From: Galeopsis tetrahit
Taxonomy: Eukaryota > Streptophyta > Magnoliopsida > Lamiales > Lamiaceae
Reading direction: 5' to 3'
Assembly: GCA_963675135.1 (NCBI GenBank)
Contig: CAVLYN010000004.1
Location: 1-64,000, forward strand
DNA length: 64,000 bases
The notes beneath the pieces are model-generated. The model saw only the letters and a program-made list of their open reading frames with translations. It was not told the DNA's origin and did not search any database. Position 1 is the stretch's first letter, and each line of letters begins with the position of its first letter. The position numbers and the translations under genes are program-made. Below, one piece after another: positions 23,863 to 36,870 of this stretch.

Positions 23863-24579
23863 TTGATAGAGAAATTTAGATTCGACAAATACGAAGATTT
23901 AGTGATGAGTTACCAAGAAAACATTATTTTGTCTTTAATTATCACAAAATTACACTCGTTAGTGAGAGTTTATGCTCATTCTAATGTGAAAACGCACTTT
24001 CTTCAATTTTCTCATTCTCTATTTTTCAAAAGACTCAAGAATTGCAAAGAGTTAACCATTACCAATACTTCTTTGTTCTAAAGTTCTTATTTTGTCCAAC
24101 ATAGCGAAATTTAGATTCGACAAATACGAAGATTTAGTGATTAGTTACCAAGAAAACATTATTTTGTCTTTAATTATCACAAAATTACACTCGTTAGTGA
24201 GAGTTTATGCTCATTCTAATGTGAAAACGCACTTTCTTCAATTTTCTCATTCTCTATTTTTCAAAAGACTCAAGAATTGCAAAGAGTTAACCATTACCAA
24301 TACATCTTTGTTCTAAAGTTGTTGTTTTTTCCAACACGTTGATAGCGAAATTATGATTCGATAAATACGAAAATTTAGTGATTAGTTACCAAGAAAACAT
24401 TATTTTGTCTTTAATTATCACAAAATTACACTCGTTAGTGAGAGTTTATGCTCATTCTAATGTGAAAACGCACTTTCTTCAATTTTCTCATTCTCTATTT
24501 TTCAAAAGACTCAAGAATTGCAAAGAGTTAACCATTACCAATACATCTTTGTTCTAAAGTTGTTGTTTTATCCAACACG
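23863..24579 (+). repeat. E2 A X with the second 6-bp deleted A unit
   Basis: The A unit is again 235 bp, with the join at about 24101/24102. It is identical in position to the deletion near 13262 and lies 10,839 bp to its right. The O2 R S T E2 run before it and the X after it also match. Confidence 0.92.
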
Positions 24580-24820
24580 TTGATAGAGAAATTTAGATTC
24601 GACAAATACGAAGATTTAGTGATGAGTTACCAAGAAAACATTATTTTGTCTTTAATTATCACAAAATTACACTCGTTAGTGAGAGTTTATGCTCATTCTA
24701 ATGTGAAAACGCACTTTCTTCAATTTTCTCATTCTCTATTTTTCAAAAGACTCAACAATTGCAAAGAGTTAACCATTACCAATACATCTTTGTTCTAAAG
24801 TTGTTGTTTTATCCAACACG
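24580..24820 (+). repeat. Monomer type EN
   Basis: Type E with C177, which creates a CAATTG (MfeI) site at unit 177-182. Nine copies: 24580, 24821, 25303, 25785, 26026, 35184, 35425, 39522 and 41932. A useful physical marker for this subfamily. Confidence 0.87.
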
Positions 24821-26748
24821 TTGATAGAGAAATTTAGATTCGACAAATACGAAGATTTAGTGATGAGTTACCAAGAAAACATTATTTTGTCTTTAATTAT
24901 CACAAAATTACACTCGTTAGTGAGAGTTTATGCTCATTCTAATGTGAAAACGCACTTTCTTCAATTTTCTCATTCTCTATTTTTCAAAAGACTCAACAAT
25001 TGCAAAGAGTTAACCATTACCAATACATCTTTGTTCTAAAGTTGTTGTTTTATCCAACACGTTGATAGAGAAATTTAGATTCGACAAATACGAAGATTTA
25101 GTGATGAGTTACCAAGAAAACATTATTTTGTCTTTAATTATCACAAAATTACACTCGTTAGTGAGAGTTTATGCTCATTCTAATGTGAAAACGCACTTTC
25201 TTCAATTTTCTCATTCTCTATTTTTCAAAAGTTTCAAGAGTTGCAAAGAGTTAACAATTACCAATACATCTTTGTTCTAAAGTTGTTGTTTTATCCAACA
25301 CGTTGATAGAGAAATTTAGATTCGACAAATACGAAGATTTAGTGATGAGTTACCAAGAAAACATTATTTTGTCTTTAATTATCACAAAATTACACTCGTT
25401 AGTGAGAGTTTATGCTCATTCTAATGTGAAAACGCACTTTCTTCAATTTTCTCATTCTCTATTTTTCAAAAGACTCAACAATTGCAAAGAGTTAACCATT
25501 ACCAATACATCTTTGTTCTAAAGTTGTTGTTTTATCCAACACGTTGATAGAGAAATTTAGATTCGACAAATACGAAGATTTAGTGATGAGTTACCAAGAA
25601 AACATTATTTTGTCTTTAATTATCACAAAATTACACTCGTTAGTGAGAGTTTATGCTCATTCTAATGTGAAAACGCACTTTCTTCAATTTTCTCATTCTC
25701 TATTTTTCAAAAGTTTCAAGAGTTGCAAAGAGTTAACAATTACCAATACATCTTTGTTCTAAAGTTGTTGTTTTATCCAACACGTTGATAGAGAAATTTA
25801 GATTCGACAAATACGAAGATTTAGTGATGAGTTACCAAGAAAACATTATTTTGTCTTTAATTATCACAAAATTACACTCGTTAGTGAGAGTTTATGCTCA
25901 TTCTAATGTGAAAACGCACTTTCTTCAATTTTCTCATTCTCTATTTTTCAAAAGACTCAACAATTGCAAAGAGTTAACCATTACCAATACATCTTTGTTC
26001 TAAAGTTGTTGTTTTATCCAACACGTTGATAGAGAAATTTAGATTCGACAAATACGAAGATTTAGTGATGAGTTACCAAGAAAACATTATTTTGTCTTTA
26101 ATTATCACAAAATTACACTCGTTAGTGAGAGTTTATGCTCATTCTAATGTGAAAACGCACTTTCTTCAATTTTCTCATTCTCTATTTTTCAAAAGACTCA
26201 ACAATTGCAAAGAGTTAACCATTACCAATACATCTTTGTTCTAAAGTTGTTGTTTTATCCAACACGTTGATAGAGAAATTTAGATTCGACAAATACGAAG
26301 ATTTAGTGATGAGTTACCAAGAAAACATTATTTTGTCTTTAATTATCACAAAATTACACTCGTTAGTGAGAGTTTATGCTCATTCTAATGTGAAAACGCA
26401 CTTTCTTCAATTTTCTCATTCTCTATTTTTCAAAAGACTCAAGAATTGCAAAGAGTTAACCATTACCAATACATCTTTGTTCTAAAGTTGTTGTTTTATC
26501 CAACACGTTGATAGAGAAATTTAGATTCGACAAATACGAAGATTTAGTGATGAGTTACCAAGAAAACATTATTTTGTCTTTAATTATCACAAAATTACAC
26601 TCGTTAGTGAGAGTTTATGCTCATTCTAATGTGAAAACGCACTTTCTTCAATTTTCTCATTCTCTATTTTTCAAAAGTTTCAAGAGTTGCAAAGAGTTAA
26701 CAATTACCAATACTTCTTTGTTCTAAAGTTCTTGTTTTGTCCAATACG
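24580..26748 (+). repeat. Local EN/F expansion
   Basis: Order: EN EN F EN F EN EN E F. The F units at 25062 and 25544 carry an E-type end (A207, G224, A232), so EN and F are locally shuffled. Nothing else in the left half contains EN. Consistent with recent short-range amplification of one and two units. Confidence 0.85.
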
Positions 26749-28676
26749 TTGATAGTGAAATTAAGATTCGATAAATACGAAGATTTAGTGATTAGTTACC
26801 AAGAAAACATTATTTTGTCTTTAATTTTCACAAAATTACATTCGTTTGTGAGAGTTTATGCTCACTCTAATGTGAAAACGCACTTTCTTCGTTTCTCTCA
26901 TTCTCTACTTTTCAAAAGTCTCAAGAGTTGCAAAGAGTTAACCATTAACAATACTTCTTTGTTCTAAAGTTCTTGTTTTGTCCAACACGTTGATAGAGAA
27001 ATTTAGATTCGACAAATACGAAGATTTAGTGATGAGTTACCAAGAAAACATTATTTTGTCTTTAATTATCACAAAATTACACTCGTTAGTGAGAGTTTAT
27101 GCTCATTCTAATGTGAAAACGCACTTTCTTCAATTTTCTCATTCTCTATTTTTCAAAAGACTCAAGAATTGCAAAGAGTTAACCATTACCAATACTTCTT
27201 TGTTCTAAAGTTCTTATTTTGTCCAACACGTTGATAGCGAAATTTAGATTCGACAAATACGAAGATTTAGTGATTAGTTACCAAGAAAACATTATTTTGT
27301 CTTTAATTATCACAAAATTACACTCGTTAGTGAGAGTTTATGCTCATTCTAATGTGAAAACGCACTTTCTTCAATTTTCTCATTCTCTATTTTTCAAAAG
27401 ACTCAAGAATTGCAAAGAGTTAACCATTACCAATACATCTTTGTTCTAAAGTTGTTGTTTTTTCCAACACGTTGATAGCGAAATTATGATTCGATAAATA
27501 CGAAAATTTAGTGATTAGTTACCAAGAAAACATTATTTTGTCTTTAATTATCACAAAATTACACTCGTTAGTGAGAGTTTATGCTCATTCTAATGTGAAA
27601 ACGCACTTTCTTCAATTTTCTCATTCTCTATTTTTCAAAAGACTCAAGAATTGCAAAGAGTTAACCATTACCAATACATCTTTGTTCTAAAGTTGTTGTT
27701 TTATCCAACACGTTGATAGAGAAATTTAGATTCGACAAATACGAAGATTTAGTGATGAGTTACCAAGAAAACATTATTTTGTCTTTAATTATCACAAAAT
27801 TACACTCGTTAGTGAGAGTTTATGCTCATTCTAATGTGAAAACGCACTTTCTTCAATTTTCTCATTCTCTATTTTTCAAAAGACTCAAGAATTGCAAAGA
27901 GTTAACCATTACCAATACATCTTTGTTCTAAAGTTGTTGTTTTATCCAACACGTTGATAGAGAAATTTAGATTCGACAAATACGAAGATTTAGTGATGAG
28001 TTACCAAGAAAACATTATTTTGTCTTTAATTATCACAAAATTACACTCGTTAGTGAGAGTTTATGCTCATTCTAATGTGAAAACGCACTTTCTTCAATTT
28101 TCTCATTCTCTATTTTTCAAAAGTTTCAAGAGTTGCAAAGAGTTAACAATTACCAATACTTCTTTGTTCTAAAGTTCTTGTTTTGTCCAATACGTTGATA
28201 GTGAAATTAAGATTCGATAAATACGAAGATTTAGTGATTAGTTACCAAGAAAACATTATTTTGTCTTTAATTTTCACAAAATTACATTCGTTTGTGAGAG
28301 TTTATGCTCACTCTAATGTGAAAACGCACTTTCTTCGTTTCTCTCATTCTCTACTTTTCAAAAGTCTCAAGAGTTGCAAAGAGTTAACCATTAACAATAC
28401 TTCTTTGTTCTAAAGTTCTTGTTTTGTCCAACACGTTGATAGCGAAATTTAGATTCGACAAATATGAAGATTTAGTGATGAGTTACCAAGAAAACATTAT
28501 TTTGTCTTTAATTATCACAAAATTACACTTGTTAGTGAGAGTTTATGCTCATTCTAATGTGAAAACGCACTTTCTTCAATTTTCTCATTCTCTATTTTTC
28601 AAAAGACTCAAGAATTGCAAAGAGTTAACCATTACCAATACATCTTTGTTCTAAAGTTGTTGTTTTTTCCAACACG
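26749..28676 (+). repeat. HOR fragment G E2 A X E F G H
   Basis: Returns to the order seen at 16,000-17,800 after the EN/F burst. It ends with H at 28436, whose linker has T232. Confidence 0.83.
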
Positions 28677-29158
28677 TTGATAGTGAAATTAAGATTCGAT
28701 AAATACGAAGATTTAGTGATTAGTTACCAAGAAAACATTGTTTTGTCTTTAATTTTCACAAAATTACACTCGTTAGTGAGAGTTTATGCTCATTCTAATG
28801 TGAAAATGCACTTTCTTCAATTTTCTCATTCTCTATTTTTCAAAAGACTCAAGAATTGCAAAGAGTTAACCATTACCAATACATCTTTGTTCTAAAGTTG
28901 TTGTTTTATCCAACACGCTGATAGAGAAATTTAGATTCGACAAATACGAAGATTTAGTGATGAGTTACCAAGAAAACATTATTTTGTCTTTAATTATCAC
29001 AAAATTACACTCGTTAGTGAGAGTTTATGCTCATTCTAATGTGAAAACGCACTTTCTTCAATTTTCTCATTCTCTATTTTTCAAAAGACTCAAGAATTGC
29101 AAAGAGTTAACCATTACCAATACATCTTTGTTCTAAAGTTGTTGTTTTATCCAACACG
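28677..29158 (+). repeat. Units I C with a missing X
   Basis: Elsewhere in these HORs H is followed by X and then I. Here I follows H directly. Exactly one 241-bp unit has been lost, with the exchange falling between unit 232 of one repeat and unit 8 of the next. Confidence 0.82.
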
Positions 29159-32100
29159 TTGATAGAGAAATTTAGATTCGACAAATACGAAGATTTAGTG
29201 ATGAGTTACCAAGAAAACATTATTTTGTCTTTAATTATCACAAAATTACACTCGTTAATGAGAGTTTATGCTCATTCTAATGTGAAAACGCACTTTCTTC
29301 AATTTTCTCATTCTCTGTTTTTCAAAAGACTCAAGAATTGCAAAGAGTTAACCATTACCAATACATCTTTGTTCTAAAGTTGTTGTTTTATCCAACACGT
29401 TGATAGAGAAATTTAGATTCGACAAATACGAAGATTTAGTGATGAGTTACCAAGAAAACATTATTTTGTCTTTAATTATCACAAAATTACACTCGTTAGT
29501 GAGAGTTTATGCACATTCTAATGTGAAAACGCACTTTCTTCAATTTTCTCATTCTCTACTTTTCAAAAGTTTCAAGAGTTGCAAAGAGTTAACCATTACC
29601 AATACTTCTTTGTTCTAAAGTTCTTGTTTTGTCCAACACGTTGATAGTGAAATTAAGATTCGATAAATACGAAAATTTAGTGATTAGTTACCAAGAAAAC
29701 ATTATTTTGTCTTTAATTTTCACAAAATTACATTCGTTTGTGAGAGTTTATGCTCACTCTAATGTGAAAACGCACTTTCTTCGTTTCTATCATTCTCTAC
29801 TTTTCAAAAGTTTCAAGATTTGCAAAGAGTTAACCATTACCAATACTTCTTTGTTCTAAAGTTCTTATTTTGTCCAACACGTTGATAGCGAAATTTAGAT
29901 TCGACAAATACGAAGATTTAGTGATTAGTTACCAAGAAAACATTATTTTGTCTTTAATTATCACAAAATTACACTCGTTAGTGAGAGTTTATGCTCATTC
30001 TAATGTGAAAACGCACTTTCTTCAATTTTCTCATTCTCTATTTTTCAAAAGACTCAAGAATTGCAAAGAGTTAACCATTACCAATACATCTTTGTTCTAA
30101 AGTTGTTGTTTTATCCAACACGTTGATAGAGAAATTTAGATTCGACAAATACGAAGATTTAGTGATGAGTTACCAAGAAAACATTATTTTGTCTTTAATT
30201 ATCACAAAATTACACTCGTTAATGAGAGTTTATGCTCATTCTAATGTGAAAACGCACTTTCTTCAATTTTCTCATTCTCTGTTTTTCAAAAGACTCAAGA
30301 ATTGCAAAGAGTTAACCATTACCAATACATCTTTGTTCTAAAGTTGTTGTTTTATCCAACACGTTGATAGAGAAATTTAGATTCGACAAATACGAAGATT
30401 TAGTGATGAGTTACCAAGAAAACATTATTTTGTCTTTAATTATCACAAAATTACACTCGTTAGTGAGAGTTTATGCTCATTCTAATGTGAAAACGCACTT
30501 TCTTCAATTTTCTCATTCTCTACTTTTCAAAAGTTTCAAGAGTTGCAAAGAGTTAACCATTACCAATACTTCTTTGTTCTAAAGTTCTTGTTTTGTCCAA
30601 CACGTTGATAGTGAAATTAAGATTCGATAAATACGAAAATTTAGTGATTAGTTACCAAGAAAACATTATTTTGTCTTTAATTTTCACAAAATTACATTCG
30701 TTTGTGAGAGTTTATGCTCACTCTAATGTGAAAACGCACTTTCTTCGTTTCTATCATTCTCTACTTTTCAAAAGTTTCAAGATTTGCAAAGAGTTAACCA
30801 TTACCAATACTTCTTTGTTCTAAAGTTCTTATTTTGTCCAACACGTTGATAGCGAAATTTAGATTCGACAAATACGAAGATTTAGTGATTAACTACCAAG
30901 AAAACATTATTTTGTCTTTAATTATCACAAAATTACACTCGTTAGTGAGAGTTTATGCTCATTCTAATGTGAAAACGCACTTTCTTCAATTTTCTCATTC
31001 TCTATTTTTCAAAAGACTCAAGAATTGCAAAGAGTTAACCATTACCAATACATCTTTGTTCTAAAGTTGTTGTTTTATCCAACACGTTGATAGAGAAATT
31101 TAGATTCGACAAATACGAAGATTTAGTGATGAGTTACCAAGAAAACATTATTTTGTCTTTAATTATCACAAAATTACACTCGTTAATGAGAGTTTATGCT
31201 CATTCTAATGTGAAAACGCACTTTCTTCAATTTTCTCATTCTCTGTTTTTCAAAAGACTCAAGAATTGCAAAGAGTTAACCATTACCAATACATCTTTGT
31301 TCTAAAGTTGTTGTTTTATCCAACACGTTGATAGAGAAATTTAGATTCGACAAATACGAAGATTTAGTGATGAGTTACCAAGAAAACATTATTTTGTCTT
31401 TAATTATCACAAAATTACACTCGTTAGTGAGAGTTTATGCTCATTCTAATGTGAAAACGCACTTTCTTCAATTTTCTCATTCTCTACTTTTCAAAAGTTT
31501 CAAGAGTTGCAAAGAGTTAACCATTACCAATACTTCTTTGTTCTAAAGTTCTTGTTTTGTCCAACACGTTGATAGTGAAATTAAGATTCGATAAATACGA
31601 AAATTTAGTGATTAGTTACCAAGAAAACATTATTTTGTCTTTAATTTTCACAAAATTACATTCGTTTGTGAGAGTTTATGCTCACTCTAATGTGAAAACG
31701 CACTTTCTTCGTTTCTATCATTCTCTACTTTTCAAAAGTTTCAAGATTTGCAAAGAGTTAACCATTACCAATACTTCTTTGTTCTAAAGTTCTTATTTTG
31801 TCCAACACGTTGATAGCGAAATTTAGATTCGACAAATACGAAGATTTAGTGATTAGTTACCAAGAAAACATTATTTTGTCTTTAATTATCACAAAATTAC
31901 ACTCGTTAGTGAGAGTTTATGCTCATTCTAATGTGAAAACGCACTTTCTTCAATTTTCTCATTCTCTATTTTTCAAAAGACTCAAGAATTGCAAAGAGTT
32001 AACCATTACCAATACATCTTTGTTCTAAAGTTGTTGTTTTATCCAACACGTTGATAGAGAAATTTAGATTCGACAAATACGAAGATTTAGTGATGAGTTA

Positions 32101-33014
32101 CCAAGAAAACATTATTTTGTCTTTAATTATCACAAAATTACACTCGTTAATGAGAGTTTATGCTCATTCTAATGTGAAAACGCACTTTCTTCAATTTTCT
32201 CATTCTCTGTTTTTCAAAAGACTCAAGAATTGCAAAGAGTTAACCATTACCAATACATCTTTGTTCTAAAGTTGTTGTTTTATCCAACACGTTGATAGAG
32301 AAATTTAGATTCGACAAATACGAAGATTTAGTGATGAGTTACCAAGAAAACATTATTTTGTCTTTAATTATCACAAAATTACACTCGTTAGTGAGAGTTT
32401 ATGCTCATTCTAATGTGAAAACGCACTTTCTTCAATTTTCTCATTCTCTACTTTTCAAAAGTTTCAAGAGTTGCAAAGAGTTAACCATTACCAATACTTC
32501 TTTGTTCTAAAGTTCTTGTTTTGTCCAACACGTTGATAGTGAAATTAAGATTCGATAAATACGAAAATTTAGTGATTAGTTACCAAGAAAACATTATTTT
32601 GTCTTTAATTTTCACAAAATTACATTCGTTTGTGAGAGTTTATGCTCACTCTAATGTGAAAACGCACTTTCTTCGTTTCTATCATTCTCTACTTTTCAAA
32701 AGTTTCAAGATTTGCAAAGAGTTAACCATTACCAATACTTCTTTGTTCTAAAGTTCTTATTTTGTCCAACACGTTGATAGCGAAATTTAGATTCGACAAA
32801 TACGAAGATTTAGTGATTAGTTACCAAGAAAACATTATTTTGTCTTTAATTATCACAAAATTACACTCGTTAGTGAGAGTTTATGCTCACTCTAATGTGA
32901 AAACGCACTTTCTTCAATTTTCTCATTCTCTATTTTTCAAAAGACTCAAGAATTGCAAAGAGTTAACAATTACCAATACATCTTTGTTCTAAAGTTGTTG
33001 TTTTATCCAACACG
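29159..33014 (+). repeat. M N O A quartet, four copies
   Basis: Four 964-bp quartets in tandem. Private marks: A at 29513 in the first N, and a two-base change at 30892-30893 in the second A. The last A (32774) carries C117 and A195, then P follows, as at 5553 and 46511. Confidence 0.9.
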
Positions 33015-35183
33015 TTGATAGAGAAATTTAGATTCGACAAATACGAAGATTTAGTGATGAGTTACCAAGAAAACATTATTTTGTCTTTAATTTTCACAAA
33101 ATTACACTCGTTAATGAGAGTTTATGCTCATTCTAATGTGAAAACGTACTTTCTTCGTTTCTATCATTCTCTACTTTTCAAAAGTTTCAAGAATTGCAAA
33201 GAGTTAACCATTACCAATAATTCTGTGTTCTAAAGTTCTTGTTTTGTCCAACACGTTGATAGCGAAATTTAGATTCGACAAATACGAAGATTTAGTGATT
33301 AGTTACCAAGAAAACATTATTTTGTCTTTAATTATCACAAAATTACATTCGTTAGTGAGAGTTTATGCTCATTCTAATGTGAAAACGCACTTTCTTCAAT
33401 TTTCTCATTCTCTATTTTTCAAAAGACTCAAGAATTGCAAAGAGTTAACCATTACCAATACTTCTTTGTTCTAAAGTTCTTATTTTGTCCAACACGTTGA
33501 TAGCGAAATTTAGATTCGACAAATACGAAGATTTAGTGATTAGTTACCAAGAAAACATTATTTTTTCTTTAATTATCACAAAATTACACTCGTTAGTGAG
33601 AGTTTATGCTCACTCTAATGTGAAAACGCACTTTCTTCGTTTCTATCATTCTCTACTTTTCAAAAGTTTCAAGATTTGCAAAGAGTTAACCATTACCAAT
33701 ACTTCTTTGTTCTAAAGTTCTTATTTTGTCCAACACGTTGATAGCGAAATTTAGATTCGACAAATACGAAGATTTAGTGATTAGTTACCAAGAAAACATT
33801 ATTTTGTCTTTAATTATCACAAAATTACACTCGTTAGTGAGAGTTTATGCTCACTCTAATGTGAAAACGCAATTTCTTCGTTTCTCTCATTCTCTACTTT
33901 TCAAAAGTTTCAAGAGTTGCAAAGAGTTAACAATTACCAATACTTCTTTGTTCTAAAGTTCTTGTTTTGTCCAACACGTTGATAGTGAAATTAAGATTCG
34001 ATAAATACGAAGATTTAGTGATTAGTTACCAAGAAAACATTATTTTGTCTTTAATTTTCACAAAATTACATTCGTTTGTGAGAGTTTATGCTCACTCTAA
34101 TGTGAAAACGTACTTTCTTCGTTTCTATCATTCTCTACTTTTCAAAAGTTTCAAGAGTTGCAAAGAGTTAACCATTACCAATAATTCTGTGTTCTAAAGT
34201 TCTTGTTTTGTCCAACACGTTGATAGCGAAATTTAGATTCGACAAATACGAAGATTTAGTGATTAGTTACCAAGAAAACATTATTTTGTCTTTAATTATC
34301 ACAAAATTACATTCGTTTGTGAGAGTTTATGCTCACTCTAATGTGAAAACGCACTTTCTTCGTTTCTCTCATTCTCTACTTTTCAAAAGTCTCAAGAGTT
34401 GCAAAGAGTTAACCATTAACAATACTTCTTTGTTCTAAAGTTCTTGTTTTGTCCAACACGTTGATAGAGAAATTTAGATTCGACAAATACGAAGATTTAG
34501 TGATGAGTTACCAAGAAAACATTATTTTGTCTTTAATTATCACAAAATTACACTCGTTAGTGAGAGTTTATGCTCATTCTAATGTGAAAACGCACTTTCT
34601 TCAATTTTCTCATTCTCTATTTTTCAAAAGACTCAAGAATTGCAAAGAGTTAACCATTACCAATACTTCTTTGTTCTAAAGTTCTTATTTTGTCCAACAC
34701 GTTGATAGCGAAATTTAGATTCGACAAATACGAAGATTTAGTGATTAGTTACCAAGAAAACATTATTTTGTCTTTAATTATCACAAAATTACACTCGTTA
34801 GTGAGAGTTTATGCTCATTCTAATGTGAAAACGCACTTTCTTCAATTTTCTCATTCTCTATTTTTCAAAAGACTCAAGAATTGCAAAGAGTTAACCATTA
34901 CCAATACATCTTTGTTCTAAAGTTGTTGTTTTTTCCAACACGTTGATAGCGAAATTATGATTCGATAAATACGAAAATTTAGTGATTAGTTACCAAGAAA
35001 ACATTATTTTGTCTTTAATTATCACAAAATTACACTCGTTAGTGAGAGTTTATGCTCATTCTAATGTGAAAACGCACTTTCTTCAATTTTCTCATTCTCT
35101 ATTTTTCAAAAGACTCAAGAATTGCAAAGAGTTAACCATTACCAATACATCTTTGTTCTAAAGTTGTTGTTTTATCCAACACG
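33015..35183 (+). repeat. Segment P A Q R S T E2 A X
   Basis: Nine units matching 5,553-7,721 in order. The Q unit at 33497 has a private T at unit 69. Together with the quartets before it, this is a second, longer copy of the 3.6-7.7 kb region. Confidence 0.87.
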
Positions 35184-36870
35184 TTGATAGAGAAATTTAG
35201 ATTCGACAAATACGAAGATTTAGTGATGAGTTACCAAGAAAACATTATTTTGTCTTTAATTATCACAAAATTACACTCGTTAGTGAGAGTTTATGCTCAT
35301 TCTAATGTGAAAACGCACTTTCTTCAATTTTCTCATTCTCTATTTTTCAAAAGACTCAACAATTGCAAAGAGTTAACCATTACCAATACATCTTTGTTCT
35401 AAAGTTGTTGTTTTATCCAACACGTTGATAGAGAAATTTAGATTCGACAAATACGAAGATTTAGTGATGAGTTACCAAGAAAACATTATTTTGTCTTTAA
35501 TTATCACAAAATTACACTCGTTAGTGAGAGTTTATGCTCATTCTAATGTGAAAACGCACTTTCTTCAATTTTCTCATTCTCTATTTTTCAAAAGACTCAA
35601 CAATTGCAAAGAGTTAACCATTACCAATACATCTTTGTTCTAAAGTTGTTGTTTTATCCAACACGTTGATAGAGAAATTTAGATTCGACAAATACGAAGA
35701 TTTAGTGATGAGTTACCAAGAAAACATTGTTTTGTCTTTAATTTTCACAAAATTACACTCGTTAGTGAGAGTTTATGCTCATTCTAATGTGAAAATGCAC
35801 TTTCTTCAATTTTCTCATTCTCTATTTTTCAAAAGACTCAAGAATTGCAAAGAGTTAACCATTACCAATACATCTTTGTTCTAAAGTTGTTGTTTTATCC
35901 AACACGCTGATAGAGAAATTTAGATTCGATAAATACGAAGATTTAGTGATGAGTTACCAAGAAAACATTATTTTGTCTTTAATTATCACAAAATTACACT
36001 CGTTAGTGAGAGTTTATGCTCATTCTAATGTGAAAACGCACTTTCTTCAATTTTCTCATTCTCTATTTTTCAAAAGACTCAAGAATTGCAAAGAGTTAAC
36101 CATTACCAATACATCTTTGTTCTAAAGTTGTTGTTTTGTCCAACACGTTGATAGAGAAATTTAGATTCGACAAATACGAAGATTTAGTGATGAGTTACCA
36201 AGAAAACATTATTTTGTCTTTAATTATCACAAAATTACACTCGTTAATGAGAGTTTATGCTCATTCTAATGTGAAAACGCACTTTCTTCAATTTTCTCAT
36301 TCTCTGTTTTTCAAAAGACTCAAGAATTGCAAAGAGTTAACCATTACCAATACATCTTTGTTCTAAAGTTGTTGTTTTATCCAACACGTTGATAGAGAAA
36401 TTTAGATTCGACAAATACGAAGATTTAGTGATGAGTTACCAAGAAAACATTATTTTGTCTTTAATTATCACAAAATTACACTCGTTAGTGAGAGTTTATG
36501 CTCATTCTAATGTGAAAACGCACTTTCTTCAATTTTCTCATTCTCTATTTTTCAAAAGACTCAAGAATTGCAAAGAGTTAACCATTACCAATACATCTTT
36601 GTTCTAAAGTTGTTGTTTTATCCAACACGTTGATAGTGAAATTAAGATTCGATAAATACGAAGATTTAGTGATTAGTTACCAAGAAAACATTGTTTTGTC
36701 TTTAATTTTCACAAAATTACACTCGTTAGTGAGAGTTTATGCTCATTCTAATGTGAAAATGCACTTTCTTCAATTTTCTCATTCTCTATTTTTCAAAAGA
36801 CTCAAGAATTGCAAAGAGTTAACCATTACCAATACATCTTTGTTCTAAAGTTGTTGTTTTATCCAACACG
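35184..36870 (+). repeat. EN EN K C M E I segment
   Basis: The six-type run EN K C M E I (35425-36870) recurs at 39522-40967 and 41932-43377. The C unit at 35907 has T24 and a hybrid linker (G224 with G232), shared by all three copies. Confidence 0.87.
35666..35906 (+). repeat. Monomer type K (E/I chimera)
   Basis: The left end is type E (A8, T15, C24, G45); from unit 64 it is type I (G64, T79, T131). The exchange point therefore lies between unit 46 and 63. Three copies: 35666, 39763 and 42173. Confidence 0.87.
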
